The notes under the pieces: model-generated
The model's database searches: none
Told to the model about the DNA's origin: nothing
The model's input: only the letters and a program-made list of their open reading frames with translations
Shown: positions 1-9,037 of the stretch, in pieces
Layout of the letters: each line of letters starts with the position of its first letter
How positions within the stretch are numbered: position 1 is the stretch's first letter
Source: Cloacibacillus porcorum
GTDB lineage: Bacteria > Synergistota > Synergistia > Synergistales > Synergistaceae
Direction of reading: 5' to 3'
Assembly (NCBI RefSeq): GCF_001701045.1
Contig: NZ_CP016757.1
Location: 3,064,219 to 3,128,218, forward strand
Length of the DNA: 64,000 nt
Made by a program: the position numbers and the translations under genes

Positions 1-277
1 CGACATGGGAAGCCAGCGCAACGTGCTCATCGTCGGCTTCGCCTTCCTCATGGCTCTCGGCCTCCCCGGATGGGTGGAGCCGAACCAGGCCCTTTTCACG
101 GGCTTCTTCGGAACAACCTTTGGCGGCATGATCTGGGCCGTCCTTAAGACGCCGATGGCGGTCGCGGGAATTCTCGCCGCTATCTGCGACAACCTCATCC
201 CCGGCACGCCGCAGGAGCGCGGCATCACCGGCGGTGTAGAAGAGGCGCAGGAGAACGTGAAAAAGCCGAAGGCTTAA
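1..277 (+). CDS. NCS2 xanthine/uracil permease, C-terminal end (5' truncated by window)
   Basis: Only the last ~91 residues lie in the window; the frame is open to the left edge. Two hydrophobic segments are followed by the sequence DNLIPGTPQERGI, which is typical of the end of NCS2 nucleobase:cation symporters (UraA/XanQ type), and then by a charged tail. The protein would import uracil, xanthine or a related base across the inner membrane; the substrate cannot be read from this end. It is the first of two NCS2 genes here (the other lies at 15807-17120 on the minus strand). A strong terminator follows 36 bases after the stop, so it ends its own transcript. Confidence 0.75.
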   Translation, partial: DMGSQRNVLIVGFAFLMALGLPGWVEPNQALFTGFFGTTFGGMIWAVLKTPMAVAGILAAICDNLIPGTPQERGITGGVEEAQENVKKPKA

Positions 278-313
278 ATATTAAATATAAAAATTTTTCA
301 AATACGCGCTATG

Positions 314-341
314 AAGGGGAGGCTGCCGCCTCCCCTTTTTT
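314..341 (+). terminator. Rho-independent terminator after the NCS2 gene
   Basis: A perfect stem GGGGAGGC/GCCTCCCC with a TGCC loop, extended by AA/TT pairs, is followed by six T. It separates the permease from the Ara4N operon. Confidence 0.9.
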
Positions 342-642
342 GTTGGACTTTTGTTGGACTCTGTAAGATATAATCTTTTCATAAAAATAGGTACAATGGG
401 AGGAATGTTCATTTATTTAATAGAACCTCCCGTTTTTCATAAAGGCGTGATGTTCAGGAGCATATTTTACATTAGTGTTACATTTCAGCATTATTATCCG
501 CTAAGACTTAAACATTATGCTGCCCTGTTATGATATAGTATCCAGGTTAAACTAAAACAGCCGTTGAGAATGTAAAATATCTCGATATAAAAATGGCAGA
601 CGCTCCATGCGCCTGACAATCCAAGAAAGGTACGGTTACAGT
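342..642 (+). promoter_or_regulatory. Upstream region and likely promoter of the arn operon
   Basis: AT-rich gap without a credible gene. The best promoter is TTGAGA at 564-569, a 16-base spacer and TATAAA at 586-591. Transcription would start near 598. That is only 9 bases before the ATG at 607 but 45 bases before the ATG at 643, one reason to prefer the second start for arnT. A direct repeat of TTTGTTGGACT lies at about 339-360. A 60-codon ORF at 351-533 has no ribosome site and looks accidental. Confidence 0.5.
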
Positions 643-2313
643 ATGATATCCTCCATCTCTAAAAGAAATATCTTCTTTGCCGCCATCGCCGCGGCTCTTT
701 TACTCTTATATATAGTACCGCTTGGCTCTTATCCTCTGATGGAACCCGACGAGGGACGCTACGCGGAGATACCGCGCGAGATGATCGCTACCGGTAATTA
801 CATTACGCCGATGCTGAACTACGTAAAATATTTTGAGAAGCCGGTATTCCTTTACTGGATGAACGCCGCGAGCTTCCACATCTTCGGGCAGAACGAATTC
901 GCGGCGCGCGTCGGCGTGGCTCTCTGCGCACTCGCGGGCGCGCTGACGACGGCGATGCTCGGCTCCTTCATCTACGGGCGGATAGCGGGATTCCTCGCGG
1001 GGGTGGTGACGGCGACCTCGCTGCTCTATTTCGCGATCGGCACAATAAATATCACAGATATGCCGCTCTCCTTCTTCCTCACCCTGGCCTTCGCCTCCTT
1101 TTATGCCGCCCATGTCAAGGAGGAGAAAAAATATTACCTGCTCTTTTATTTCGCCTCCGCGATGGCGCTGCTCACAAAGGGGCTGATCGGCGTCGTGCTG
1201 CCCGGCGCGGTGATATTCTTCTATATTCTCGCGACAAGACAGTGGAAACTTTTCTATAAACCGCTCTATCTGCCGGGGCTAATCCTCTTTTTCGCGGTAA
1301 GCGTGCCGTGGTTCTATCTTGTCTGCCGCGACAACCCCGACTTTTTCCGCTTTTTCTTCATTCAGGAGCACTTCCTCCGCTACGCGACGAAGATGCACCA
1401 CCGCTACGAACCCTTCTGGTTTTTCATCCCGATGATACCGGCGGGGATGATTCCCTGGACGGCCTTCCTGCCGCCGCTTTTCAGCAAAAAGAGCGTCGTG
1501 CGCTCGCCAAAGACACCGGAGGAAAAGCGCGCCGTCATTTATCTGCTGCTCTGGTTTTCCGTTATCTTCCTCTTCTTCTCTTTTTCGGATTCCAAGCTGA
1601 TCCCCTATATCATTCCCTGCATCCCGCCGCTCGCGATCCTGATCGGAGCCGACATCTTCCGAATGGCGACTGACAAGGAGTGGCACGGACACCCCGTCGT
1701 CTGGCTCGCGCTGACAAGCGGCCTGCTCGGTATGGGACTGATCGTATATCCGCTCTTCGGAGAGCACGCGAGCCCCGCGCAGGCCTGGCCGATCGCCGTG
1801 AAGGCTGGTTTCGGGCTCATCGGCATGCCTGTCGTCGCCTGGTATTACACCTCACACGGCAGCAAGCGGTATAAAGAGGCGGTCAAGGCGCTCATCCTCT
1901 GCTCGGTGCTTTTTATCTCCGGGCTGCAGGATGTCTACAACATCGTCGCCCCAATGCGTACCATGAAAGATGTCTCAGACGTGATAATTAGAGAGAGACG
2001 GCCGGGAGATGTAATCGTCGCCTACGACGAGGTACTGCAGGGTATTCCCTTCTACACAAAGCAGCGGGTGATGATGGTCGGCCACCCGGGCGAACTTGAG
2101 TACGGCGCGAACCAACCGGAGGGCAGGGGCTGGTTCCTGACAAAGGAAGAGTTCCTGCGGCAGTGGCGGGCGAGAGAAAAACGCTTTATACTGGTCGTGA
2201 AAAATGACGGGCGTTTCGAAGAATTATTCCCCGACGGCAGCACCGGAACGGCGGAAAAGATAGAAAGCGGAAAATATTTGATTCTCTTCTATAGAGAGGA
2301 GCCTACAAAATGA
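643..2313 (+). CDS. arnT: ArnT-like lipid A 4-amino-4-deoxy-L-arabinose transferase
   Basis: Inner-membrane GT83/PMT-family transferase that moves L-Ara4N from undecaprenyl phosphate onto lipid A, lowering its negative charge and giving polymyxin tolerance. The N-terminal region has the family pattern of a first membrane helix followed by EPDEGRYAEIPREM, with the acidic catalytic loop, then FEKP. About a dozen hydrophobic segments fill residues 10-430, followed by a soluble C-terminal part. An ATG at 607 would add 12 residues but has no Shine-Dalgarno; the ATG at 643 has AGAAAGG 12 bases upstream and gives the N-terminus usual for the family. It is the first gene of a complete Ara4N operon and overlaps arnB by ATGA. 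Placing arnT first differs from the enterobacterial order (arnBCADTEF). Confidence 0.85.
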   Translation: MISSISKRNIFFAAIAAALLLLYIVPLGSYPLMEPDEGRYAEIPREMIATGNYITPMLNYVKYFEKPVFLYWMNAASFHIFGQNEFAARVGVALCALAGALTTAMLGSFIYGRIAGFLAGVVTATSLLYFAIGTINITDMPLSFFLTLAFASFYAAHVKEEKKYYLLFYFASAMALLTKGLIGVVLPGAVIFFYILATRQWKLFYKPLYLPGLILFFAVSVPWFYLVCRDNPDFFRFFFIQEHFLRYATKMHHRYEPFWFFIPMIPAGMIPWTAFLPPLFSKKSVVRSPKTPEEKRAVIYLLLWFSVIFLFFSFSDSKLIPYIIPCIPPLAILIGADIFRMATDKEWHGHPVVWLALTSGLLGMGLIVYPLFGEHASPAQAWPIAVKAGFGLIGMPVVAWYYTSHGSKRYKEAVKALILCSVLFISGLQDVYNIVAPMRTMKDVSDVIIRERRPGDVIVAYDEVLQGIPFYTKQRVMMVGHPGELEYGANQPEGRGWFLTKEEFLRQWRAREKRFILVVKNDGRFEELFPDGSTGTAEKIESGKYLILFYREEPTK

Positions 2314-3476
2314 GAAAAGAATTTTTGCCCTTCGCCAAGCCGAGTATCAGCGAAGAGGCCATCTCGGATGTCGCCGATTCGATCCGCAGCGGCTGGCTCG
2401 CGATGGGGCCGAAGACGATACAGTTTGAGGAAAATTTTGCGAAATACACCGGCGCGAGTTACGCGCTCTCCGTCAACTCCGCCACCGCGGGGCTGCACTG
2501 CGCGCTGATGGCGCTGGGCGTCGGCCCCGGAGACGAGGTGGTCACCACGCCGATGACCTTCGCGGCGACGGTGAACGCGATACTCTTCACGGGCGCGAAG
2601 CCGGTATTTGCCGATATAGACCGTAATACTCTGGATATCGTGCCGGAAAATATCGAGCGCGCGATAACGAAGGCGACGAAGGCGGTGATCCCCGTCCACT
2701 TCGCGGGAACGCCCTGCGATATGGATAAGATCGAGGCAATAGCCGCCGCCCACGGCCTCGCGGTGATCGAAGACGCGGCGCACGCGCTCGGCGCCTCCTA
2801 CAAAGGGCGCAGGATCGGCGCGGACCGCGGGGCGCGGCATCTCTCCGTGTTCAGCTTCCACCCGACGAAGAACATCACGACCGGCGAGGGCGGCATGATC
2901 TGTACCGAAGACGAGGAGCTAGCCGAGAGAATCATGGTCCTGCGTCAGAACGGCATGTCAAAGGGAGCCTGGAACCGCTACGCGGCGAAGGGCAGCGCCA
3001 ACTACGACATTTTCTTCCCCGGCCTCAAGTATACGATGATGGACATCCAGGCGGCGATCGGAAATTCGCAGATGAGGGAGCTCGAATCCTTCAACCGCCG
3101 CCGCGCGGAGATCGCCGGTTTTTACCTGCGCGAGCTTGCGGGGATCGAGGGGCTTATACTTCCGAAGCGCGCGCCCTGGGACTACGAGCATTCGTGGCAT
3201 ATATTCACCCCCTTCGTCGACATCGACAGACTGGGCTTCACGCGCGACGAATTCATGGCGCGCATGAAAGAGCGCAATATCGGCACGGCGCTTCACTATC
3301 AGGCGCTGCACCTCTTCACCTGCTACCATGAGGTCACAGGCATGGGACGCGGCGACCTTCCGGAGGCGGAATATGTCTCCGACCGCATCGTATCGCTGCC
3401 GCTCTTCCCCGCGATGACCGACGGGGACGCTCACGACGCCGTCGCGGCGATAAAAGAGGTCTGCGGTAAATGTTAA
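2310..3476 (+). CDS. arnB: UDP-4-amino-4-deoxy-L-arabinose aminotransferase
   Basis: PLP enzyme of the DegT/DnrJ/EryC1 family. It transaminates UDP-4-keto-arabinose to UDP-L-Ara4N using glutamate. At 388 residues it has normal length. Visible landmarks are GWLAMGPKT near residue 28, EDAAHALGA near 154, and the Schiff-base lysine in SFHPTKN (K187), close to the known position in Salmonella ArnB. The ATG overlaps the arnT stop (ATGA) and GAGGAG lies about 9 bases upstream. Its own stop overlaps the start of arnC, indicating coupled translation. Confidence 0.93.
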   Translation: MRKEFLPFAKPSISEEAISDVADSIRSGWLAMGPKTIQFEENFAKYTGASYALSVNSATAGLHCALMALGVGPGDEVVTTPMTFAATVNAILFTGAKPVFADIDRNTLDIVPENIERAITKATKAVIPVHFAGTPCDMDKIEAIAAAHGLAVIEDAAHALGASYKGRRIGADRGARHLSVFSFHPTKNITTGEGGMICTEDEELAERIMVLRQNGMSKGAWNRYAAKGSANYDIFFPGLKYTMMDIQAAIGNSQMRELESFNRRRAEIAGFYLRELAGIEGLILPKRAPWDYEHSWHIFTPFVDIDRLGFTRDEFMARMKERNIGTALHYQALHLFTCYHEVTGMGRGDLPEAEYVSDRIVSLPLFPAMTDGDAHDAVAAIKEVCGKC

Positions 3477-4471
3477 CGCAAAGGGCCGACGGAGAGCCGC
3501 GCACGGCGGCGGGGATAGAGGTCTCAGTCGTCATCCCCGCCTATAACGAAGAGGAGTCGCTGCACAAGCTCTTTGAAGAGCTGTGGCCCGTGATGGAGAA
3601 TCTCGGTCGCAGCTTTGAGGTAATTTTTATCAACGATGGCAGCCGTGACGCGACGATGGGAATACTCTACGATTTCTATAAGATACATCCCGAGATGCGC
3701 GTGATCGACCTTGGGGCAAACTTCGGACAGCATATGGCGATCATGGCGGGTTTCGACCACGCGCGCGGCGGCAAGATAATCACCCTTGACGCCGACCTGC
3801 AGAATCCGCCCTCGGAGATACCGAACATCCTCAAACAGATGGACGAAGGACACGACGTCGTCGGCACATACCGCGTAGGCCGCCGGGACCCCCTCTTTCG
3901 CAAGATCGCCTCAAAGTGCATCAATAAGCTCACAAACCGCATCGCGAAGCTCAAGATCCGCGATTATGGCTGTATGCTGCGCGGCTACGACCGGCGTATC
4001 ATCGACATCATCAACCACAGTCAGGAGACGACGACCTTCATCCCCGCCCTCGCGCAGAAATTCGCCGTCAACCCCATAGAGATCCCCGTCGCCCATCGTG
4101 AGCGGGAGCTCGGCGAGTCCAAATACGGCCTTTTTCAGCTGATACGCCTCAACTTCGACCTTATGACGAGCTTTTCGCTCGTGCCACTTCAGCTCGTGAC
4201 GATGGCCGGCATGCTGCTGTCGGTGATCTCCTTCCTGCTGCTATTTTATATGTTCGCACGCCGGCTCTTCCTAGGCATCGGCACCTGGCAGCTCTTCCTT
4301 GAACAGGCGTTCGAGGCCTCCGAGTTCGTCATCAGCGGCATCACGCTCTTTTCGCTCGGCATCATCGGAGAGTACATTGGCCGTATCTACCGCGAGGTGA
4401 GCAAGCGCCCGCGCTATTCGGTGCGGAAGGTCTTTGAACATACGGCGGAAGATTCCGATGGACAGGGCTAA
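3470..4471 (+). CDS. arnC: Undecaprenyl-phosphate 4-deoxy-4-formamido-L-arabinose transferase
   Basis: GT2-family transferase. It links UDP-Ara4FN to undecaprenyl phosphate on the cytoplasmic face of the inner membrane. The N-terminal catalytic domain starts with VSVVIPAYNEEES (about residues 18-30), continues to the metal-binding DADLQNPP near residue 104, and is followed by two membrane segments at about 237-262 and 285-310 that anchor the protein, as in ArnC. The start codon overlaps the arnB stop. The end overlaps the next gene by 14 bases. Confidence 0.92.
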   Translation: MLTQRADGEPRTAAGIEVSVVIPAYNEEESLHKLFEELWPVMENLGRSFEVIFINDGSRDATMGILYDFYKIHPEMRVIDLGANFGQHMAIMAGFDHARGGKIITLDADLQNPPSEIPNILKQMDEGHDVVGTYRVGRRDPLFRKIASKCINKLTNRIAKLKIRDYGCMLRGYDRRIIDIINHSQETTTFIPALAQKFAVNPIEIPVAHRERELGESKYGLFQLIRLNFDLMTSFSLVPLQLVTMAGMLLSVISFLLLFYMFARRLFLGIGTWQLFLEQAFEASEFVISGITLFSLGIIGEYIGRIYREVSKRPRYSVRKVFEHTAEDSDGQG

Positions 4472-5333
4472 GATAGTCCTCTTCGCTTACAGCGAGGTCG
4501 GCTGCCTCTGCCTGGAGGAGCTGATAAAAGAGGGCGCTAACGTCGCCGCCGTCTTTACGCACAACGACGACCCCGGCGAGGAGATATGGTTCCGCTCGGT
4601 GAGGGCGATCGCGGAAAAAAGCGGCATTCCTGTGCACACGCCGCAAAAGCTCGGCACGCAGGAGACCGATTACCTGCGCTCCCTAAAGCCGGAGCTCATC
4701 CTCTCCTGCTACTACCGCGCGCTGATACCGAAAGCGGTGCTCGACATGCCGCGCCTCGGCGCCTACAACATCCACGGAGCGCTGCTGCCTAAGTACCGCG
4801 GACGCGCCTGCGTCAACTGGGCGGTGCTTAACGGCGAAAAAGAGACGGGCGCGACGCTTCACGTAATGACGGAGAGGGCCGACCGCGGCGACATCGTCGA
4901 CCAGGAGCGGGTGCCGATAGAGTTTACCGACACGGCCTACGACGTCTTTATGAAGGTGGCGGAGGCCGCGCGGCTGATATTGGCGCGCCGTCTGCCTGAG
5001 CTTGAGGCGGGAACGGCGCCGCGCCGTCCGCAGGACGAGGCCGAGGCGACCTACTTTGGACGCCGCCGTCCCGAAGACGGTGAAATCGACTGGGACAAAA
5101 GCGCCGTGGAGATTTATAATCTTATACGTGCGGTGACCCACCCTTTCCCCGGAGCCTTTACAGAGCTGGCGGGAAAGAAATATTATATATGGAAGGCGCG
5201 CCCCCTTGAGGGCAGCGCCGCGCCCTCGAAGATCGTCAGCGACAATCCGCCGGTCGTCGGCACAGGCTGCGGGCTTCTTGAGATATTGAGGCTTCAGCCG
5301 GAGGGCGGAGAGGAAGGGGAGACTTTTCAATGA
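4458..5333 (+). CDS. arnA: UDP-Ara4N formyltransferase, stand-alone ArnA N-terminal domain
   Basis: This 291-residue protein corresponds to residues 1-304 of E. coli ArnA, which formylates UDP-L-Ara4N with N10-formyltetrahydrofolate. The formyltransferase triad is visible: N104 and H106 in AYNIHGALLPK, and D142 in RADRGDI. The start at 4458 is preferred over 4434 because GGAAGA lies 5 bases upstream and the family begins directly with KxVLFAY. In enterobacteria this domain is fused to the decarboxylase; here it stops with TGA overlapping the ATG of the next gene, so the two activities are separate but translationally coupled polypeptides. Confidence 0.9.
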   Translation: MDRAKIVLFAYSEVGCLCLEELIKEGANVAAVFTHNDDPGEEIWFRSVRAIAEKSGIPVHTPQKLGTQETDYLRSLKPELILSCYYRALIPKAVLDMPRLGAYNIHGALLPKYRGRACVNWAVLNGEKETGATLHVMTERADRGDIVDQERVPIEFTDTAYDVFMKVAEAARLILARRLPELEAGTAPRRPQDEAEATYFGRRRPEDGEIDWDKSAVEIYNLIRAVTHPFPGAFTELAGKKYYIWKARPLEGSAAPSKIVSDNPPVVGTGCGLLEILRLQPEGGEEGETFQ

Positions 5334-6352
5334 AATTATTCATCACCGGAGTAAACGGTTTCATCGGTACGCACCTGCTGGAAAACATACTCGCCAAGAC
5401 CGATTGGGAGGTCGACGGCTTCGACATCGCCTCCACAAACCTCGCCCCCTTTGAGGGCGAGCGCCGCTTCGCCTTCCGCAAGGGCGATATCTTCAAAGAT
5501 AACGAGATCCTTGAGGCCGAGGTAATTAAGGCCGACGTCGTCATTCCGCTCGCGGGGATCGCGAAGCCGGCCTACTACATAAAGAAACCGGTCTGGACCT
5601 TTGAGCTCGATTTTGAACAAAACCTCAAGATGGTGCGTCTCTGCGCGAAGCACGGCAAACGGATAATCTTCCCCTCGACCTCCGAGGTCTACGGTATGAG
5701 CGGCGATACGGAGCTCAAAGAGGACGAAAGCCCGCTTACGACAGGCCCCATCGTCAAGATGCGCTGGATATACAGCTGCTCCAAACAGATGATGGACCGT
5801 ATGATCATGGCTTACGGGCAGGAGCAGAATTTACAGTACACGCTCTTCCGCCCCTTCAACTGGGTCGGGCCGCGCCTCGATACCCTGAAGGACGCCGAAG
5901 AGCGCCAGGCGCGCTCCGTCACGCAGATGCTCTACGACATCGTTTACCGCCGCAAGATATCGCTCGTGAACGGCGGCGAACAGCGGCGCAGCTTCACCTG
6001 GATCGGCGACGGTATCGAGGGACTGATGGCGATCATCGAAAACAAGAACAAGAAGGCCGACGGAGAGATCTTCAATATCGGCAACCCCGCCAACAACCAC
6101 TCGGTAAAGGAGCTGGCGGAGCTGCTGATCAACGAGGCGAAAAAATTCCCGAAATTCCGCGAGGCCGCGGAGGCCACGGAGCTTGATATCATCCCCGCCT
6201 CGGCCTACTACGGCAAGAGCTACGACGATATGCAGAACCGCGTGCCCTCGATCAAAAAGATAGAGAGCAGGCTCGGCTGGCAGCCGAAGACCGGCATGCG
6301 CGAGATGCTTTACAAGACGATCGCCTGGTACGCTGAGAACGAGGCCAAGTAA
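5330..6352 (+). CDS. arnA: UDP-glucuronate decarboxylase, stand-alone ArnA C-terminal domain
   Basis: Extended short-chain dehydrogenase/reductase of 340 residues matching the C-terminal half of E. coli ArnA. It oxidatively decarboxylates UDP-glucuronate to UDP-4-keto-pentose with NAD+. It shows the nucleotide-binding motif TGVNGFIG at residues 6-13, the STSEVYGM segment carrying the Ser-Glu pair of the active site near residue 118, and the YxxxK dyad in YSCSKQ near residue 145. Its ATG overlaps the formyltransferase stop (ATGA). Its stop overlaps the start of arnD. Confidence 0.9.
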   Translation: MKLFITGVNGFIGTHLLENILAKTDWEVDGFDIASTNLAPFEGERRFAFRKGDIFKDNEILEAEVIKADVVIPLAGIAKPAYYIKKPVWTFELDFEQNLKMVRLCAKHGKRIIFPSTSEVYGMSGDTELKEDESPLTTGPIVKMRWIYSCSKQMMDRMIMAYGQEQNLQYTLFRPFNWVGPRLDTLKDAEERQARSVTQMLYDIVYRRKISLVNGGEQRRSFTWIGDGIEGLMAIIENKNKKADGEIFNIGNPANNHSVKELAELLINEAKKFPKFREAAEATELDIIPASAYYGKSYDDMQNRVPSIKKIESRLGWQPKTGMREMLYKTIAWYAENEAK

Positions 6353-7245
6353 TGGCGCGACTCGCCATTAAGGTTGACGTTGACACGCTGCGCGGCTACC
6401 TTGAGGGTGTGCCGCGCATGCTCGCTCTGTTCAAAAGGCAGGGTATAAGGGCCAGCATCTTCTTTTCCTTCGGCCCCGACAACTCGGGCAAGGCGATACG
6501 GCGCATCTTCCGTCCGGGCTTCATCTCCAAGATGATGCGCACCAAGGCCCCCTCCACCTACGGCCTCAAGACGCTCATGTACGGTACGCTGCTGCCCGCG
6601 CCGCTGATAGTTCCCACAGATCCCGCCATTGTACGCCGCGCTCTGGAGGGCGGCCACGAGGTCGGCATCCACGCCTGGGACCACGTCTACGTGCAGGACT
6701 GTCTTGAGCGGATATCCAAGGAGGAGTACCTCTCGCTTTACAGAAAGGCGGAGGCTCTCTATAAGGATATCTGCGGGCGCGCGCCCACGGAGATCGCCGC
6801 GCCGGGCTGGCAGCTGTCGCACGCCGTCCTGGAGGCGGAGCAGGAGCTAGGCCTCGCCTACGCCAGCGACGTCCGCGGATACTCCCCCTTCATGCCGGTA
6901 TTTGAGGGCATGGAATACGGCGTGCCGCAGATACCGACGACGCTGCCGACGATGGATGAGATATACGGCCTGCCGGGGATCAACGACGTCACAATCCCCA
7001 AGGCCTGGCTCGACGGAATGGACAAAGAGTGGAACGTGCTCACCGTCCACGCGGAGATGGAGGGCATCTCAAAGCTCACCGTCTTTGAAAATTTCCTCAA
7101 CATGGCGAAGGCGCTCGGCACCGAATTCCACACGCTCGGCGAATACGCGCGCGAGGCCTCCCTCCCGCGCGGCGAGATCGTTATGGGGACGCTCACGGGG
7201 CGCGCGGGGACGCTCGCCATACAGCGGCAGACAGATGCTCGATAA
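6352..7245 (+). CDS. arnD: 4-deoxy-4-formamido-L-arabinose-phosphoundecaprenol deformylase
   Basis: NodB-type polysaccharide deacetylase fold. It removes the formyl group from undecaprenyl-P-Ara4FN so that the lipid can be flipped. The N-terminal IKVDVDTLRG carries the metal-binding Asp pair; SIFFSFGPDNSG and the HEVGIHAWDH segment (about residues 103-112, histidines for metal) are as in ArnD. Length 297 is standard. It begins at a TAATG overlap with the decarboxylase gene and overlaps the next gene by 11 bases. Confidence 0.92.
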   Translation: MARLAIKVDVDTLRGYLEGVPRMLALFKRQGIRASIFFSFGPDNSGKAIRRIFRPGFISKMMRTKAPSTYGLKTLMYGTLLPAPLIVPTDPAIVRRALEGGHEVGIHAWDHVYVQDCLERISKEEYLSLYRKAEALYKDICGRAPTEIAAPGWQLSHAVLEAEQELGLAYASDVRGYSPFMPVFEGMEYGVPQIPTTLPTMDEIYGLPGINDVTIPKAWLDGMDKEWNVLTVHAEMEGISKLTVFENFLNMAKALGTEFHTLGEYAREASLPRGEIVMGTLTGRAGTLAIQRQTDAR

Positions 7246-7609
7246 GATAACGCTCACCCTCATACTCGCCTCGGCGGCGACAAACGCGCTCGGCAGCACC
7301 GTTATGAAACACGCCTACGGCGGCGACAGCGACATGGTCTCCTCCGGCCTCGTCGGGGCCTTTCTGAAGATAGCCCTCAACCCCTGGATCGTCCTCGGAC
7401 TCGGACTATTCGGCGTCTCCTTCTTCTTTATGGCGGCGGCTCTCTCGCGCGCCGAACTGACGCTCGCCTACCCGCTGATGTCCGGCATCGTCTATCTGCT
7501 GCTGCTCGCGATCGGCTTTTTTATCTTTCATGAAAAGATCACGCTCCTGCGGATCGGAGGCATGGCCTTCATCCTCGCGGGGATAACCATGCTCGTAATC
7601 AAGAGTTAA
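7235..7609 (+). CDS. Small four-helix EamA/SMR-type transporter, ArnE/ArnF-like flippase
   Basis: 124 residues with four predicted membrane helices (about 5-25, 42-68, 72-98, 103-122). The GVSFFFMAAALSRAEL segment and the ERAxxAYPL-like LTLAYPLM motif resemble small multidrug-resistance/ArnE-ArnF subunits. In E. coli ArnE and ArnF together flip Ara4N-P-undecaprenol; only one such gene is present here, so a homodimer, or a partner elsewhere, is inferred. The start was placed at the ATG inside the end of arnD because the hydrophobic helix begins there; longer upstream readings are only the arnD region in another frame. Confidence 0.8.
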   Translation: MLDKITLTLILASAATNALGSTVMKHAYGGDSDMVSSGLVGAFLKIALNPWIVLGLGLFGVSFFFMAAALSRAELTLAYPLMSGIVYLLLLAIGFFIFHEKITLLRIGGMAFILAGITMLVIKS

Positions 7610-7625
7610 GAGGAGAAATAAATAG

Positions 7626-8954
7626 ATGAAAATTTGCGTTGTTGGAACAGGCTACGTCGGACTCGTCACCGGCACCTGCTTCGCGGAAAAGGGCCATACA
7701 GTATGCTGTATCGATATCGACGAGGAGCGCATCGGCAAACTCAAAAAGGGGATCAGCCCGATATATGAGCCGGGGCTTGACGAACTCATCGAAAGAAACC
7801 AACGCGAGGGACGCCTCTTTTTCTCCACAAAAATCAGGGACGGCCTGGAGGGCACACAGCTCTGCTTCATCGCCGTCGGCACCCCGCCGGCGGACGACGG
7901 AAGGGCGGATCTCGCCCAGGTGCTGGCCGCCATCGACGACATCGGTTCAGAGCTTTCGCACTCCTGCTACATCGTCGTCAAATCGACGGTTCCCGTCGGC
8001 ACCGGCACCCTGCTCTGCAAGCGCATCAAAAACCACCTGCGCGAGCGCGGCATGGAAAAGATCAACCTTGAGATACTCTCAAACCCCGAATTTCTCAAAG
8101 AGGGCATGGCGATCGAAGACTGCCTGCACCCGGACCGCGTCGTGGTCGGCGCCGCCTCCGACGAAGCGCGCGCGGTGATGCGCGAGCTTTACCGCCCCTT
8201 TGTAAGCGAAGAAAAGATAATATTTATGGACCCGGCCTCCGCCGAGATCACAAAATACGCGGCGAACACCATGCTCGCGGCGCGCATCAGCTTCATGAAC
8301 GAGATCGCGCAGCTCTGCGACAAGGTGGGGGCCGACGTCCTCTCCGTCAAAAAGGGAATGGCCTCGGACCGCCGTATCGGCGAATACTTCCTCAACGCGG
8401 GCTGCGGCTACGGCGGCTCCTGCTTTCCGAAGGACGTCCAGGCGCTCTGCTATATCGGCGAGGGGCAGGGACTGGACATGACGATGGCCTCCGCCGTCAG
8501 CAAGGTGAACCGCAAGCAGAAAGAGCTGCTTCAGATCATGATGCGCGAACGCTTCGGCGAGGACATGGAAGAGATAGAGGCGGCGATCATGGGGCTCGCC
8601 TTCAAACCGCATACAAACGACATGCGCGAGGCACCCTCTATTACTCTCATCCGCGGCCTGCTCAACTGCGGCGCCTCCGTCCGCGCCTACGACCCCATCG
8701 CGATGGATGAGGCGCATAGGCTGCTGCCGGATAACGTTCAATATGCCGCGGACATCGAATCGCTGCTCGCCGGCGCGGACTGCGCCGTGATCGTCACCGA
8801 GTGGCCGCAGTTCAAAGAGGCCGATTGGGAAAAGTTCGGCGGCCTGATGAAGCGCAAAATCGTCTTCGACGGACGCAACATCTGCGACCCGGAAAAGATG
8901 CGCGCGCTCGGCTTTGAATACTACTGCATCGGCCGCAACATGCGCCCCAGATAA
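7626..8954 (+). CDS. ugd: UDP-glucose 6-dehydrogenase
   Basis: NAD+-dependent two-step oxidation of UDP-glucose to UDP-glucuronate, the first precursor of Ara4N. The Rossmann motif GTGYVGLVTG is at residues 7-16, and the catalytic Cys266 lies in GYGGSCFPKD. There are 442 residues, as usual. AGGAG lies 10 bases upstream of the ATG. Its place at the end of the arn operon supplies the substrate of the decarboxylase locally. Confidence 0.95.
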   Translation: MKICVVGTGYVGLVTGTCFAEKGHTVCCIDIDEERIGKLKKGISPIYEPGLDELIERNQREGRLFFSTKIRDGLEGTQLCFIAVGTPPADDGRADLAQVLAAIDDIGSELSHSCYIVVKSTVPVGTGTLLCKRIKNHLRERGMEKINLEILSNPEFLKEGMAIEDCLHPDRVVVGAASDEARAVMRELYRPFVSEEKIIFMDPASAEITKYAANTMLAARISFMNEIAQLCDKVGADVLSVKKGMASDRRIGEYFLNAGCGYGGSCFPKDVQALCYIGEGQGLDMTMASAVSKVNRKQKELLQIMMRERFGEDMEEIEAAIMGLAFKPHTNDMREAPSITLIRGLLNCGASVRAYDPIAMDEAHRLLPDNVQYAADIESLLAGADCAVIVTEWPQFKEADWEKFGGLMKRKIVFDGRNICDPEKMRALGFEYYCIGRNMRPR

Positions 8955-9037
8955 AGGCCGCAAACGAGCAAGCACCTGACCAGCGAAATATACGTTTATA
9001 TCTGATCAAACAGCTGAAAGGAGCCTTGAGATAAATT

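Noticed and set aside
351-533. 60-residue ORF before arnT
   Set aside because: No ribosome site, AT-rich random composition, overlaps the promoter region.
607-642. Upstream ATG for arnT at 607
   Set aside because: No Shine-Dalgarno and only about 9 bases from the predicted transcription start; the ATG at 643 fits the family N-terminus.
6902-7234. N-terminal part of a 235-residue ORF ending in the small transporter
   Set aside because: The first ~110 residues are arnD read in another frame (Arg/Ser-rich); the real gene starts at 7235.
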